A DNA stretch of 19,702 nucleotides from JBCCWF01 sp038520475 (GTDB lineage: Bacteria > Cyanobacteriota > Cyanobacteriia > CAKZMO01): positions 1 to 19,702 of the forward strand of contig JBCBLF010000075.1 of assembly GCA_038520475.1 (NCBI GenBank), read 5' to 3'. Below are positions 6,799 through 15,468 of the stretch, one piece after another (the stretch's first letter is position 1; each line of letters opens with the position of its first letter). The notes under the pieces were generated by a model, which saw only the letters and a program-made list of their open reading frames with translations, searched no databases and was not told the origin of the DNA. The translations under genes and the position numbers were made by a program.

Positions 6799-7035
6799 AA
6801 AGTGATGCGACTTACTGCTGATTGAACTTCTAAGCGTTCATCGGTTGCTATCGCTGATAGTGAACTTCTGTATTTTAGGAGTCAGCGTTATGTCTGCGGC
6901 GATCGCTAGGCTTAATCACTTTGGTGAATGCAAACAGACGAATCATTAGGTTGATTAACTCATGATCATGGTTCGCGGGTTTTTGATGCTCATTAATTGC
7001 TAGTTCGCCTTCTAACATCGACGTTTTTGACAAGC

Positions 7036-8547
7036 ATGGTACCGTTTGATTCCGAGCAACATCTTGACACTTCTACTGGCGAGTTTGGCGACGATGGCTC
7101 CTCTAGTTCAACGGTGATTGCTTCAGCGACGGAATCTTCCAGTAATCTCTCTTCTTCTGTGTCTCAACCGTCAATTGACTCTGACGGTGAGGCATCTACG
7201 TCTGCTCACACGTCATCTACGTCTGCTGCTCTTCCTTCAGAAGAAGGGTTTATTCCAGTACTTAAGAACTTCAACTTTCTGGCTCTATGGTGCGGCCAAA
7301 TCTTTTCACAGCTCGCTGACAAGATTTATCTCGTGCTCATGATTGCCATCATCACGAGTCGATTTCAAGGAGCGAGCCAAAGCATCAGTGGTTGGGTGTC
7401 CGCTTTGATGATTGTGTTCACGATTCCAGCTGTCTTGTTTGGATTTGCGGCGGGCGTATTTGTTGATCGATGGTCTAAAAAAAGAGTTCTTGTCATTACT
7501 AACTTCTTACGAGCTAGCTTCGTATTTGTGTTGCCTGTACTGCTATGGCTAAGCGCTGATTGGACTCCAATTTATTCAATCCCTATTGGGTTCCTGATGC
7601 TCTTGGGGATTACCTTCCTTGTATCAACCATTACTCAGTTTTTTGCCCCTGCTGAACAGGCAGCCATTCCTCAGCTCGTCGAGAACAACAATCTGTTATC
7701 GGCCAATTCTCTCTATACCACCACGATGATGGCTGCCGTCATTGCAGGGTTTGCGCTTGGAGAACCTGGTTTGGAGTGGGCAGATCAATTGACTAATGTG
7801 CTGAGTGCGAAACTCGGTACGCAGATTCCCTTTGGAAAGGAGCTGTTTGTGGGGCTATGCTACGTTCTTGCAGGAGCCGTGCTGTTGCTTATTCGTGCGC
7901 CTCAAGAGGAAGCAACATCGGAGACATCGACGACACAGGTCTGGACAGACATGAAGGATGGTCTTCATTTTCTTCGAGATCATCCCGCGGTTCGGTCGGC
8001 GCTCATTCAGCTTGTCATCTTATTCTCTGTATTCGCTGCCCTGGCAGTTTTAGCAGTGCGGTTAGCTGAATTGATTCCGACAATTGATGCGGATCAATTT
8101 GGATTTTTACTTTCTGCTGCTGGAGCAGGTATGGCATTGGGAGCTGCGGTGATTGGACAGTTTGGGCAACGAATGAAGCGATCGCTCCTGAGTCTATCGG
8201 GGTCGATTGGCATGGCTTTGTGTTTAGGGATTCTCTCCTTCTTTACGCAGCAACTTTGGCCAGCTCTGATCACCATTAGTTTTCTTGGAAGCTGTGCAGC
8301 GATTGTGGGAATTCCAATGCAGACCACGATTCAAGCTCAGACGCCAGAAACAATGAGGGGAAAAGTGTTTGGGTTGCAGAACAACGCTGTTAACATTGCC
8401 CTCAGTTTGCCCTTAGCGCTTGCTGGACTCGCGGAAACACTGTTTGGTTTATCCAGCGTCCTTCTCGCCCTCTCAGGAATCACGCTCACAGGAGGTCTCC
8501 TAACCTGGTATAGTTCCCGTAAGGGTTCTAAGCAAATGCGTGTGTAA
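7036..8547 (+). CDS. MFS transporter
   Basis: Integral inner-membrane protein of the major facilitator superfamily, of the type often annotated as EntS/multidrug-like exporters in cyanobacteria. From ATG 7036 it has 503 residues; a TTG at 6997 would add 13 residues and is less likely. The first 70 or so residues are a Ser/Thr-rich hydrophilic tail, followed by about twelve hydrophobic segments starting at NFNFLALWCGQIFSQLADKI. The loop between helices 2 and 3 has the basic RWSKKRVL sequence that stands in for the MFS motif A. The second half begins after an acidic linker (EEATSETSTTQVWTDMKDG). The substrate cannot be told from the sequence. A 14-base direct repeat in the tail coding region (7193-7206, 7214-7227) indicates slippage growth. 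A terminator follows. Confidence 0.88.
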   Translation: MVPFDSEQHLDTSTGEFGDDGSSSSTVIASATESSSNLSSSVSQPSIDSDGEASTSAHTSSTSAALPSEEGFIPVLKNFNFLALWCGQIFSQLADKIYLVLMIAIITSRFQGASQSISGWVSALMIVFTIPAVLFGFAAGVFVDRWSKKRVLVITNFLRASFVFVLPVLLWLSADWTPIYSIPIGFLMLLGITFLVSTITQFFAPAEQAAIPQLVENNNLLSANSLYTTTMMAAVIAGFALGEPGLEWADQLTNVLSAKLGTQIPFGKELFVGLCYVLAGAVLLLIRAPQEEATSETSTTQVWTDMKDGLHFLRDHPAVRSALIQLVILFSVFAALAVLAVRLAELIPTIDADQFGFLLSAAGAGMALGAAVIGQFGQRMKRSLLSLSGSIGMALCLGILSFFTQQLWPALITISFLGSCAAIVGIPMQTTIQAQTPETMRGKVFGLQNNAVNIALSLPLALAGLAETLFGLSSVLLALSGITLTGGLLTWYSSRKGSKQMRV

Positions 8548-8569
8548 CCGTAATCCAGTATGGTCACTA

Positions 8570-8614
8570 AGCTAATCGGTTTTGTTGAATTCTTAGATAC
8601 CCGATTTGCTTTTT
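8570..8614 (+). terminator. Terminator after the MFS gene
   Basis: AGCTAATCGG (8570-8579) pairs with CCGATTTGCT (8601-8610) with one mismatch, around a 21-base loop, and a T run continues to 8614. It lies 22 bases after the MFS stop and ends just before the glycosyltransferase start at 8638. Confidence 0.55.
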
Positions 8615-8637
8615 GAAGACGGCATATAGTTACTTGA

Positions 8638-9783
8638 ATGCACATTGCGTGGTTGGGTAAAAAGTCGCCCTTTTGTGGAAATGTTACGTACGGCCGAGAA
8701 GTTACGAACGCGCTCTTAAGTCGTGGGCATCGCGTCAGTTTTTTTCACTTCGATCAACCTGATGCATCAAGCGATCGCACCACTCTCCAGGAAGTCTCTA
8801 TCCCCTGTCTCTTCAAGTCACAGGTTTACACGATTCCATCTCCGAAAGCGAGCAAGATCCTGCACGAATCATTGCGGCAACTTAGACCGGATTTAGTCCA
8901 TGCGTCGCTTACGCTCTCGCCGCTCGATTTCACGTTGCCTGAGCTATGTGCTGATCTCAATATTCCAGTTGTTGCAACGTTTCATCCGGCCTTTGACAAT
9001 AAGCGTTTAAACTTTTCCTCTGGTACACAGCATTTAACCTATCAGATCTACGCACCTTGCCTTGCCCATTACAGTCGAGTGATTGTATTCTCGTCTACTC
9101 AACGAGATATGCTGATTCGATTAGGCGTTCCTAAAGACACTGTGGTGGTCATTCCCAATGGCGTTGACACTGAAAAATATTTTCCAGGCTTTTCAACCAG
9201 CCGTGAAACGATTGCTTCTAGGCGAGTATTTGTGTATCAGGGCCGCATTTCTCCGGAAAAGAACCTAGAAGCCTTGTTAAAGGCGTGGAAACACTGTCAG
9301 ATGGGCAAAGACTGTAAGCTTATTGTCATTGGAGATGGGCCACTCGCAGCTATTTTAGCGGCTACTTATGGTGAGAATGCTGGTGTTCTTTGGAAGGGAT
9401 TTGTTGCAGATGAGGCTCAGCGTATCGATATTCTCCGAGGAGCCGATGTATTTATATTGCCGTCTCTAGTTGAAGGATTGTCGCTATCGCTATTGGAAGC
9501 GATGTCCTGCGGTGTTGCCTGTGTTGCAACTGATGCTGGGGCAGATGGCGAAGTGTTGTCGAATGGAAGTGGAATCACGCTAAGCACGCATCGCGTATCG
9601 ACCCAGTTGCAGACCATTTTGCCGCTGTGTCGCGATCATCCGGAATTAACTGCCCTCCTGGGAAAGAAGGCGCGCCAGCGTGCCGTTGAGCGCTACACGC
9701 TTGAACGAAATATTACTCAACTAGAAAAGTTGTATCGACAGGTTGCGGCAATGCCAAAAGTCTATCTGGGACATCTAGCGTGA
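8638..9783 (+). CDS. Family 4 glycosyltransferase (GT-B fold)
   Basis: Transfers a sugar from a nucleotide-sugar donor with retention of configuration. The 381 residues show an N-terminal acceptor half starting MHIAWLGKKSPFCGNVTYG, which is highly conserved in cyanobacterial members as I recall them, and a donor half with the hinge VIPNGVDTEKY (171-181), VYQGRISPEKNLEALLKAW (199-217), IGDGP (231-235) and the E-x7-E motif E279/E287 in VEGLSLSLLEAM. There is no signal peptide or membrane helix, so it acts at the cytoplasmic face. It may be the galactosyltransferase making digalactosyldiacylglycerol (DgdA type) or another lipid or polysaccharide glycosyltransferase; the acceptor cannot be decided from sequence alone. 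It is transcribed alone, converging with the HD-GYP gene 46 bases downstream. Confidence 0.9.
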   Translation: MHIAWLGKKSPFCGNVTYGREVTNALLSRGHRVSFFHFDQPDASSDRTTLQEVSIPCLFKSQVYTIPSPKASKILHESLRQLRPDLVHASLTLSPLDFTLPELCADLNIPVVATFHPAFDNKRLNFSSGTQHLTYQIYAPCLAHYSRVIVFSSTQRDMLIRLGVPKDTVVVIPNGVDTEKYFPGFSTSRETIASRRVFVYQGRISPEKNLEALLKAWKHCQMGKDCKLIVIGDGPLAAILAATYGENAGVLWKGFVADEAQRIDILRGADVFILPSLVEGLSLSLLEAMSCGVACVATDAGADGEVLSNGSGITLSTHRVSTQLQTILPLCRDHPELTALLGKKARQRAVERYTLERNITQLEKLYRQVAAMPKVYLGHLA

Positions 9784-9829
9784 CGTCAAAATCGGATTTA
9801 CCGACGCCTTGCTACTGTTCTTGCCTAAG

Positions 9830-9856
9830 CTACCCTTGAAGGGATGCCATGGGTAG
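9830..9856. other. Inverted repeat at the convergent ends of the GT4 and HD-GYP genes
   Basis: CTACCC (9830-9835) pairs with GGGTAG (9851-9856) around a 15-base loop, overlapping the stop codon of the minus-strand gene. It could slow converging transcription from both sides, but neither strand has a clear T run. Confidence 0.3.
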
Positions 9857-10870
9857 GCTATGGTTTGAGCTGTTTGTGTAGTCTACTGAAGACCGATTTT
9901 CAATTTCAGTTAGATGGATGAATTCAGAAAACTGTCGGGTCAGTGCAGGGTTACGCCAGCCTCTCTCGGTCTCTTCTTGAATAATGCGAATGGATTCTTT
10001 TGGCGTAAAGGCAACTTTGTAGGGGCGCTCACTAGTTAAGGCGTCATAGATGTCAATCATTTGAAAAACTTGGGCCAGATATGGAATCTCTTCCCCCACA
10101 AGCCTATCTGGATAGCCTGATCCATCCCATCGTTCATGATGGTGACGAATAATTGGTAAAACACCTCTCATCGTTCTCAAGGGCTTACAAACTTGTTCTC
10201 CGATTAACACGTGTTGACGCATGACATCCCACTCTTCGGCTGTCAATTTTCCCTTTTTTAAGAGAATTGAGTCAGGTATTCCTACTTTTCCAATATCGTG
10301 CAGATATCCTCCCCACATTAGGTTTCGAATTGCTGAGCGAGGAAGCTTCAAAAATTTCCCGAAGGATTCGCCTCGTTGCACGAGTCGCTCGCAATGATTG
10401 CCAGTATTCGGATCTCGGCTCTCGATTGTTGTGGCGATTGATAACAGTACTTGTTCTGCGTGATCTAGATCTTCATTTAATCGCTTTTGTTGAACGAGCG
10501 ACTTGACACGTGCCGAGAGTTCCAGCTGGTCAAAGGGTTTTGTTAAAAAATCGTCTCCCCCTACTTCAATGCCTCTCAAGCGCGATCGCCGATCATTCAG
10601 TGCAGTGACGAAAATAACGGGAATCAGCCGGGTATGTTCATCCTTTTTGAGCTGTCGACAGACCTCAAAGCCATCCATGCCTGGCATCATGACATCTAAT
10701 AGAATGAGATCAGGAGTGAAGCTCATGATATTGTCTAAAGCATGAACTCCACTCTCGGCTTCAACGACATCGTACCCCTCAACGGATAGAAGGGCGACGG
10801 CTGTCATTCTGCTAGATGGATGGTCATCGACCACAAGAATCCGTGGACGTTCTAAATCAAAATGGTTCAC
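9830..10870 (-). CDS. Response regulator with HD-GYP c-di-GMP phosphodiesterase domain
   Basis: RpfG-like two-domain protein of 346 residues. The receiver domain (about 9-125) has the acidic pair D15/D16, phospho-acceptor D59 in LILLDVMMPGMDG, T89 and K111. The HD-GYP domain (about 140-325) has HD at 191-192 (GGYLHDIGKVGIPD), HHHERWDGSGYP around 243-254 with the GYP triplet, and DIYDALTSERPYK. It should hydrolyse cyclic di-GMP when phosphorylated by a histidine kinase that is not in this window. The start is GTG: the next in-frame ATG (residue 22) would remove the acidic pair, so GTG at 10870 is needed. A purine-rich AAGGA stands about 12 bases before it. It diverges from obg across 354 bases. 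Confidence 0.93.
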   Translation of the reverse strand: MNHFDLERPRILVVDDHPSSRMTAVALLSVEGYDVVEAESGVHALDNIMSFTPDLILLDVMMPGMDGFEVCRQLKKDEHTRLIPVIFVTALNDRRSRLRGIEVGGDDFLTKPFDQLELSARVKSLVQQKRLNEDLDHAEQVLLSIATTIESRDPNTGNHCERLVQRGESFGKFLKLPRSAIRNLMWGGYLHDIGKVGIPDSILLKKGKLTAEEWDVMRQHVLIGEQVCKPLRTMRGVLPIIRHHHERWDGSGYPDRLVGEEIPYLAQVFQMIDIYDALTSERPYKVAFTPKESIRIIQEETERGWRNPALTRQFSEFIHLTEIENRSSVDYTNSSNHSLPMASLQG

Positions 10871-11004
10871 GATGCAATGTTCTATCCTTTTTCTTGAGAG
10901 AGCTGAAGCCTAAATCGAAGATATTAACTACTGCTTTAGAGAAGAAAAAGGGTTAACTACTCCAGTCATACCAGTATTAGATAAGACATGAGGACTCGTA
11001 ATCA

Positions 11005-11022
11005 GGTTTTCTACGGAAAACC
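11005..11022 (+). other. Hairpin with a UNCG-type tetraloop
   Basis: GGTTTTC (11005-11011), loop TACG, GAAAACC (11016-11022). As RNA this is a C(UACG)G tetraloop, one of the most stable kinds, on a perfect 7-bp stem. The bases after it (TTAATCTTTTCTG) are T-rich but interrupted, so it may be a terminator on the plus strand or part of a small RNA. Confidence 0.45.
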
Positions 11023-11035
11023 TTAATCTTTTCTG

Positions 11036-11064
11036 TGGACAGAGTTATATTGCTTTTCTAGATA
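11036..11064 (+). promoter_or_regulatory. Candidate sigma-70 promoter for obg
   Basis: TGGACA (11036-11041), 17 bases, TAGATA (11059-11064). Each box is one or two bases from consensus at ideal spacing. It is the best pair I found in the spacer. Confidence 0.4.
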
Positions 11065-11224
11065 ATTTAACGCATGAATAGAGCGTTAGAGAACAATCGG
11101 TCTTTGTGCCTTTTATGACTCCTTTAGAAATGCCAGTGCAGGAGTGAAGTAGACATGACCGTCAACAATAGACCGTTATGTTTCAGTTGACCGCTAATTT
11201 TGAACGCAACTAGATTGAGCCACT

Positions 11225-12259
11225 ATGCAGTTTATTGACCAAGCAGAAGTCGAAGTTCGAGCGGGTGATGGGGGCGATGGGATTGTCGCCTTTCGACGAG
11301 AAAAATATGTTCCTGCTGGAGGTCCATCGGGGGGTAACGGGGGGAATGGGGGCTCTGTCATTCTTAAAGCCGTTACAAATTTGCAGACCCTTCTCGATTT
11401 CAAGTACGCTCATCAATTCCGTGCAGAAAATGGTCATCGTGGAGGGCCGAGTAATAAAACGGGTGCGACAGGAAGCGATCGCATGATTGAGGTTCCGTGT
11501 GGTACCGCTGTATATGATGCAGAAACAGACGAACTGATTGGTGATTTAGTCGCACCTGATCAAACGCTTTGTGTGGCTGAAGGTGGCAAAGGTGGACTTG
11601 GCAATCGACATTTCCTGAGTAATCGGAATCGCGCCCCTGAGCAAGCACTGCCTGGCTTACCGGGACAATTGAGGGCAATTCGGCTTGAATTGAAGCTATT
11701 GGCTGATGTGGGAATTATTGGCCTTCCGAATGCAGGAAAATCGACGTTAATTGCGACGCTATCTTCTGCTCGCCCCAAAATTGCCAATTATCCTTTTACA
11801 ACCCTTGTACCTAACTTGGGTGTTGTTCGTAAACCTACGGGTGACGGTACGGTGTTTGCTGATATTCCAGGCTTAATTGAAGGAGCGCATCAAGGGACAG
11901 GGCTTGGACATGATTTCTTACGTCATATTGAGCGAACTCGCCTTTTATTACACTTGATCGACGTGACCAGTGAAGATCCTATTCACGATTATCAAACGAT
12001 TCAAGATGAACTAGGTGCCTATGCTCATGGTTTGGCAGAACGTGAACAGATCATTGCCTTGAATAAGTTTGATGCCAGAATGACGGACACCGATGAGATT
12101 GAGGCGATCGCTGACCAGCTGCGTCAAATCAGTGGATGTCCAGTGTTCGTTATTTCTGCTGTTGCGCGTATAGGCATTGACCCGTTGCTTGAACGAATTT
12201 GGTCAATTTTAGATAAACCCTCTGAACAGTCTGACCAGCCCATCACACTACACCGCTAG
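11225..12259 (+). CDS. obgE: Obg family GTPase (ObgE/CgtA)
   Basis: Ribosome-associated GTPase involved in 50S subunit maturation and stress response; cytoplasmic. The 344 residues start with the glycine-rich Obg fold (FIDQAEVEVRAGDGGDG, GGPSGGNGGNGGSV, CGTAVYD), to about residue 158. The G domain follows with G1 GLPNAGKST (166-174), FTTLVPNLG (191-199), G3 DIPGLIEGA (213-221), G4 NKFD (280-283) and G5 SAV near 311. It ends soon after the G domain, so the C-terminal OCT domain of some Obg proteins is absent. Its TAG stop is one base from the stop of the convergent serine hydrolase, leaving no room for a terminator. The identity is secure. Confidence 0.96.
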   Translation: MQFIDQAEVEVRAGDGGDGIVAFRREKYVPAGGPSGGNGGNGGSVILKAVTNLQTLLDFKYAHQFRAENGHRGGPSNKTGATGSDRMIEVPCGTAVYDAETDELIGDLVAPDQTLCVAEGGKGGLGNRHFLSNRNRAPEQALPGLPGQLRAIRLELKLLADVGIIGLPNAGKSTLIATLSSARPKIANYPFTTLVPNLGVVRKPTGDGTVFADIPGLIEGAHQGTGLGHDFLRHIERTRLLLHLIDVTSEDPIHDYQTIQDELGAYAHGLAEREQIIALNKFDARMTDTDEIEAIADQLRQISGCPVFVISAVARIGIDPLLERIWSILDKPSEQSDQPITLHR

Positions 12260-12260
12260 A

Positions 12261-14024
12261 TTACTCCGCACCGTTGAAGAATGCTGGATTGTCTGTGTTT
12301 GGGCGAGCAGAGTCTTCTGGAGATCCGGCTGAACCAGTTTCAGTCTGAGGTAGCTGAAAATTAGGAACGTCTTGCGCTGATGGGTCGGACTCCAATGATT
12401 CATAGGCCATTCGAGAGATTTGTCGAATCATTTCTTGTGCCCTTGGGTCGTTATGAGGTCGCTGGACAAGGGCAGTCAATGCATACCGCTTTCCACTCGG
12501 CATATCAATGAGACCAACATCTCCCACCATAAGACCAATATCACCAGTCTTATGGGCGATTTGTGCGTCGGGTCCGATTCCTTGTGGGAGAAGCGTTCTA
12601 GTTTTTGTGCGCTCCATAATGCGTAGCATTTGATCTCGAAACTGAATGGGCAACAACTCGCCATCGCTGACCAGTTTCATGAGCGTCACCATGTCTTTTG
12701 GAGAGGTTGTGTTGGTTCCATCTAAATCAGGCAGCGGATTGCGGATGACTGTTGATGTCAACCCCCATGATTGAAAGCGTTCGTTCAGCGCATGAGCTCC
12801 ACCCAGTTGCCGAACTAAGATGTTTGTTGCACTGTTATCGCTGATCACAATCATCTTAGTCGCAACAGTCAACGCTGAATACTGAGTACCGACAGGTTCA
12901 TATTGCATATCACCAGAGCCGGAACCCACGTCATATTCGTGCATGGTCCACACATCATTCAGGCTTAGCCGTCCGGCTTCGACATCTTGGAAAAAAGCTA
13001 CCAAGATAGGAACTTTGATAGTGCTGGCAGCAGAGAAAATACGTTCCCCATTCAAGCTAAGGTAGTTCGTTGTGTTTAAGTCGTATAGAAATACGCCAGG
13101 AGTTAGACCTGAATAACCGCTTGTTAGATTCTCTAAGTTGGTTCGTAAACCTATCAGCTCTTGACCGACTTGCATAGGAGTCGCCAGTGATTGATTTCGA
13201 TTACCAAATGCAGTCGGAATCAAGTCGTTTCCTAATGGTGACCCATTCTGTGATGAATCAATCCCAGAAACGGGTTGACCAGCTTGTGCAGTACCCGTTT
13301 CGAGATGAATAGGCTTGAAAAAAGAAATCATCGTACCGGCAATAACGCCAATGCCAATGCCCAAGATGAGTAACCGCACAACGTAGACCAGGGCAGTTGT
13401 TTCTTTTTTGGGTTTTTCGGGAACGCGAGCTAGCTTGCCCGTTCGACGTTGACGGGAAACTGGACGCGGATTCAGACGCTGGGGAGGACGTTGATAATTA
13501 AGTGTTTCAGCTTCCGAGAAAACAGGAACGGCTGGTGCTGTTCTGCGGATTTGACCTGTTTCATAGGGAACAGGATGCGTAGCAGATTGCCGATAATTGG
13601 GAGATTGCTTTCGATAGTGAGCAGGATTACGCTTGAAGGCCGGCGCGTAGGCTCCAATTTGAGGCCGTTGCCGACTCGTGTCAGGGCCTAATGGGACGTG
13701 TCGCCCGTCGCGACTCCGATAAAACGATGGGTTGGCTTTAACAATGGCCCCCGGAGAATTTTGTACTAATCCTCCTTCTTGCTGAAATGAGCGCTGTGTG
13801 CCTTGGGGGGCGTGAGATGATCGATCTCGTTGTCTCTGGCCTCGTTGATAGTCCGATGCAGCCTGCCGATCGCGCCGCAATCGATTTTCAGGTGGTCGAC
13901 GCCGACGTTTCCGTGCGCTACCACCTGACGTTGATCCTTTAGAGGAACCGCTGAATGCTCGTCCACCCGGAGCCTGATTTCCTGATCGCCGTGTCCGCTG
14001 CGATCGCCCTTGCAAATCTGACAT
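12261..14024 (-). CDS. Membrane-anchored serine hydrolase (class A beta-lactamase / PBP fold) with long basic N-tail
   Basis: 587 residues. Residues 1-210 are a cytoplasmic, apparently disordered tail rich in Arg, Gln, Pro and Ser; 212-236 is a single membrane helix; the rest is periplasmic. The hydrolase domain (about 285-545) has all three serine-enzyme motifs: S334-TI-K337, S395-D-N397 and K492-T-G494. The segment between SDN and KTG (RNPLPDLDGTNTTSPKDM) matches the class A layout but lacks the E-x-x-L-N that holds the deacylating glutamate of true beta-lactamases. A peptidoglycan DD-peptidase or a protein that binds beta-lactams slowly is therefore more likely than a resistance enzyme. 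The start has an excellent ribosome site, GGAGGG six bases before ATG. The C-terminal 35 residues are again low complexity. Confidence 0.88.
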   Translation of the reverse strand: MSDLQGRSQRTRRSGNQAPGGRAFSGSSKGSTSGGSARKRRRRPPENRLRRDRQAASDYQRGQRQRDRSSHAPQGTQRSFQQEGGLVQNSPGAIVKANPSFYRSRDGRHVPLGPDTSRQRPQIGAYAPAFKRNPAHYRKQSPNYRQSATHPVPYETGQIRRTAPAVPVFSEAETLNYQRPPQRLNPRPVSRQRRTGKLARVPEKPKKETTALVYVVRLLILGIGIGVIAGTMISFFKPIHLETGTAQAGQPVSGIDSSQNGSPLGNDLIPTAFGNRNQSLATPMQVGQELIGLRTNLENLTSGYSGLTPGVFLYDLNTTNYLSLNGERIFSAASTIKVPILVAFFQDVEAGRLSLNDVWTMHEYDVGSGSGDMQYEPVGTQYSALTVATKMIVISDNSATNILVRQLGGAHALNERFQSWGLTSTVIRNPLPDLDGTNTTSPKDMVTLMKLVSDGELLPIQFRDQMLRIMERTKTRTLLPQGIGPDAQIAHKTGDIGLMVGDVGLIDMPSGKRYALTALVQRPHNDPRAQEMIRQISRMAYESLESDPSAQDVPNFQLPQTETGSAGSPEDSARPNTDNPAFFNGAE

Positions 14025-14470
14025 TCATATCCCTCCACACCAGCAAAATCAGGAAATAGTCGCGCTTATTGGAAGACGAAACAGGAAACCTTTATGCACA
14101 TGGTACATTTGTGTTGATGTATCGTCCAAAATTTTTCAAAGAAATAAAATCCCTGCGATTAGATACAAGGTTGAGGTTACGTCGTGTGCCCAATATCCTT
14201 TTAGAGCAAGGGTTAAAACCCAGGCGGACGCTGATCAGAATTAAAGCATGGTCGTTTGCCTATGGTCTCTTGAGAAATTTAAGTGTATTCCATTTTCTCT
14301 AAAATCTCCTATTCGAATAGTTGAGCCGTAACACACCGAGATGCCAATAAACGGGCATGATGAGAGGTCCTTATCGATTATGATCTAGGCTGCCTGACAA
14401 CAATGGAGAGATTTCTCTCGCTAGGGCTGATGTATTTCATATGATGATGTTCTGAACATTCGGAGCTTCA
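14025..14470. other. 446-base spacer between trmJ-like and serine hydrolase genes
   Basis: No convincing gene; an open frame of 77 codons on the plus strand (14069-14302) has no usual start, is rich in basic residues and resembles nothing I know. It holds a perfect 12-base palindrome CTATTCGAATAG (14309-14320), a short hairpin ATGCC/GGCAT near 14341-14358, and GAGAGA-TT-TCTCTC (14406-14419). The promoter of the serine hydrolase should be in the right-hand-strand part near 14040-14150, but I see no good consensus. Confidence 0.45.
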
Positions 14471-15376
14471 TCAGTCGGTTTTCTCAGACTGACCAGCAGC
14501 CCAACCCACTTGTCGGAGAATACCCCGCAACATCGATACTTCAGACGGTGAAAGAGCTGCACGATTGAATAGACGACGAAATTTTTTCATACGGCTGTCC
14601 GCAGTGTGAGGCAAAATATAGCCGATACGCAACAGTGTCTCCTCTAGATGTTCGTAGAACCCTTCTAATTCTTCGATAGCGACAAAGCGGGATGATTCAG
14701 AATCGTACAGCTCACCATCATTGTCAGTATTGTGGTGATCATATTGACTATCGGGTTCCTCTATATGAGCACGGGGATTTGGTTTCGACGATGATGGAAG
14801 CAGTGATGCTCGTTGATTTCTGGCTTGACCGTCGATAAGTGTGAGTTGACGCATTTCGTAGCAGCAAATCGCAACGGCCTGCGCTAAGTTAAGGGACGAA
14901 TAGACGGAACTTGTTGGAATCCTGAGGTAACGCTGCGCGTAGCTAAGTTCTGTATTGCTGAGGCCTCGGTCTTCTGGGCCAAAAATTAGTGCAGATTCAA
15001 TGCAATGAGGCGAAGGAGGCGTTGGAGATGAAGCTGCAGTAGTGGGGCGATCGCCCAGAAGCCATGGTAGGACCTGTTGAGGATGCTCAAACAGCTCTTC
15101 TAGAGGATCGCGTTCTCGACCAGTTGTCGCCACTGCTCGATGACAATCAGCGAGGGCATCCGGTAAGGAAGGCACAATGAGAGCCGTTTGCAGCAGATCT
15201 TTAGCATGTACTGCCATTCGCAGCGCCTCATCATCAGTTGGGTGGCAACGAGGGTTAACCAAGATAAGGCGTGTTAGCCCCATATTTTTCATGACACGAG
15301 CGATAGAACCCAAATTGAGTGCGCCAGCTGGTTCAACCAGAACAATTCTTATTCGCGATAGGGTTGAATTCGCCAT
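14471..15376 (-). CDS. SPOUT tRNA/rRNA methyltransferase, TrmJ-like
   Basis: TrmH/SpoU-family 2'-O-methyltransferase using S-adenosylmethionine, with the deep trefoil knot. The 301 residues show the conserved N-terminal IRIVLVEPAGALNLGSIARVMKNMG (9-33, with N21 and R27), then motif 2 ALIFGPEDRGLSNTEL (129-144) and motif 3 YSSLNLAQAVAI (159-170). This layout, with a C-terminal helical extension (FYEHLEETLLRIGYI), is that of TrmJ, which methylates position 32 of tRNA; the precise target is inferred. Two stretches are longer than in E. coli TrmJ: about 108-125 and an Asp/Ser/His-rich insert at about 185-230. No ribosome site is seen before the ATG. It diverges from the DUF2256 gene with 92 bases between. 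Confidence 0.88.
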   Translation of the reverse strand: MANSTLSRIRIVLVEPAGALNLGSIARVMKNMGLTRLILVNPRCHPTDDEALRMAVHAKDLLQTALIVPSLPDALADCHRAVATTGRERDPLEELFEHPQQVLPWLLGDRPTTAASSPTPPSPHCIESALIFGPEDRGLSNTELSYAQRYLRIPTSSVYSSLNLAQAVAICCYEMRQLTLIDGQARNQRASLLPSSSKPNPRAHIEEPDSQYDHHNTDNDGELYDSESSRFVAIEELEGFYEHLEETLLRIGYILPHTADSRMKKFRRLFNRAALSPSEVSMLRGILRQVGWAAGQSEKTD

Positions 15377-15468
15377 AATTAAAAAGAGTGGAGACGGATA
15401 CTATCGCTTGCTTAGTTTCTATGAGACTTCGTAAATGGATTGTCGTTTAAGTATGTGTGTTTAATGAT

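Larger units (their letters stand above)
10871..11224. other. 354-base divergent spacer between the HD-GYP gene and obg
   Basis: No gene is seen. It should hold the promoters of both flanking genes. For obg a -35/-10 candidate lies at 11036-11064, which would leave a leader of about 150 bases. A stable 7-bp hairpin with a TACG loop lies at 11005-11022. I see no clear promoter for the minus-strand gene. Confidence 0.5.

Noticed and set aside
1942..12113. GCGATCGC octamers as regulatory sites
   Set aside because: These are HIP1 sequences, very common throughout many cyanobacterial genomes, mostly inside genes; useful for taxonomy, not as operators.
12261..14024. Beta-lactam resistance gene
   Set aside because: The glutamate needed for rapid deacylation is not visible, and the architecture is that of a chromosomal membrane-anchored wall enzyme with no mobile context.
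14069..14302. 77-codon plus-strand frame in the spacer before the serine hydrolase
   Set aside because: No good start, no ribosome site, many Arg and Leu as expected of random AT/GC mix, no family resemblance.
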